This document shows, one piece after another, positions 60,386 through 60,406 of a stretch of DNA of 60,406 nt; position 1 is the stretch's first letter, and the number at the start of each line of letters is the position of its first letter. The notes under the pieces are model-generated. The model was given only the letters and a program-made list of their open reading frames with translations, did not search any database and had not been told where the DNA came from. Source of the DNA: an uncultured Coriobacteriales bacterium (GTDB taxonomy: Bacteria > Actinomycetota > Coriobacteriia > Coriobacteriales > UMGS124); NCBI GenBank assembly GCA_902464015.1, contig CABQHM010000014.1, positions 1 to 60,406 of the forward strand. Reading direction: 5' to 3'. The translations under genes were made by a program, and so were the position numbers.

Positions 60386-60406
60386 TCGAGACTGAGAACA
60401 GGGCCG

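Overview
The window looks like a high-GC actinobacterial chromosome of the Coriobacteriia, most likely an Eggerthellaceae gut anaerobe. The main grounds are its large set of Tat-exported FAD flavoproteins of the fumarate/urocanate reductase type, paired with multi-pass membrane regulators that end in a LuxR-type helix-turn-helix. The genus cannot be fixed from sequence alone.

Layout. 1-3.7 kb: a Tat-exported Old Yellow Enzyme type reductase (partial) and a membrane LuxR regulator. 4.0-8.4 kb: a three-gene MacB-like ABC operon. 8.7-12 kb: a membrane Ser/Thr kinase, a helix-turn-helix protein and a DUF3793 protein. 12.1-13.6 kb: a DUF3990 (ADP-ribosyltransferase-like)/XRE pair behind a large palindrome, a candidate toxin-antitoxin module. 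13.8-14.9 kb: a scar joining the 3' remnants of a flavoprotein gene and of a LuxR regulator gene, head to head. 14.9-18.7 kb: cobalamin gene cbiL/cobI, a Na+-coupled NSS transporter, and a HemW-like protein without Fe-S cysteines. 18.9-26.9 kb: three flavoproteins with one LuxR regulator. 27.0-31.6 kb: the riboflavin operon ribD-ribE-ribBA-ribH under an FMN riboswitch. 31.8-33.1 kb: an M20 peptidase. 33.3-37.0 kb: another flavoprotein and LuxR regulator. 37.1-44.7 kb: a repeat array, a secreted Cthe_2159-like carbohydrate-binding protein, a TetR regulator divergent from a Tat-exported Fe-S protein, and a large unknown membrane protein. 45-50.3 kb: an orphan HipA-like kinase, a flavoprotein and a divergent LuxR regulator. 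50.4-52.4 kb: tRNA-Asp, an AAA/DUF4143 ATPase with upstream 23-bp repeats, and an ArsC-like protein lacking its usual cysteine. 52.6-56.8 kb: metF, a separate MetH reactivation domain, and metH. 57.2-60.4 kb: an MFS transporter fused to two CBS domains, a small unknown protein and a short LuxR protein.

How it fits together (inference). The flavoproteins are probably extracytoplasmic terminal reductases for organic electron acceptors. Each is switched by a neighbouring membrane LuxR regulator, and flavin demand is met by the adjacent riboswitch-controlled rib operon. CbiL, MetF, the reactivation protein and MetH form a cobalamin/methionine theme. The most unusual material is non-coding: an 80-bp inverted-repeat element found twice, a family of about 26-bp repeats at two loci with a 41-bp period, a structured triple repeat between ribBA and ribH, and 23-bp repeats upstream of the ATPase.
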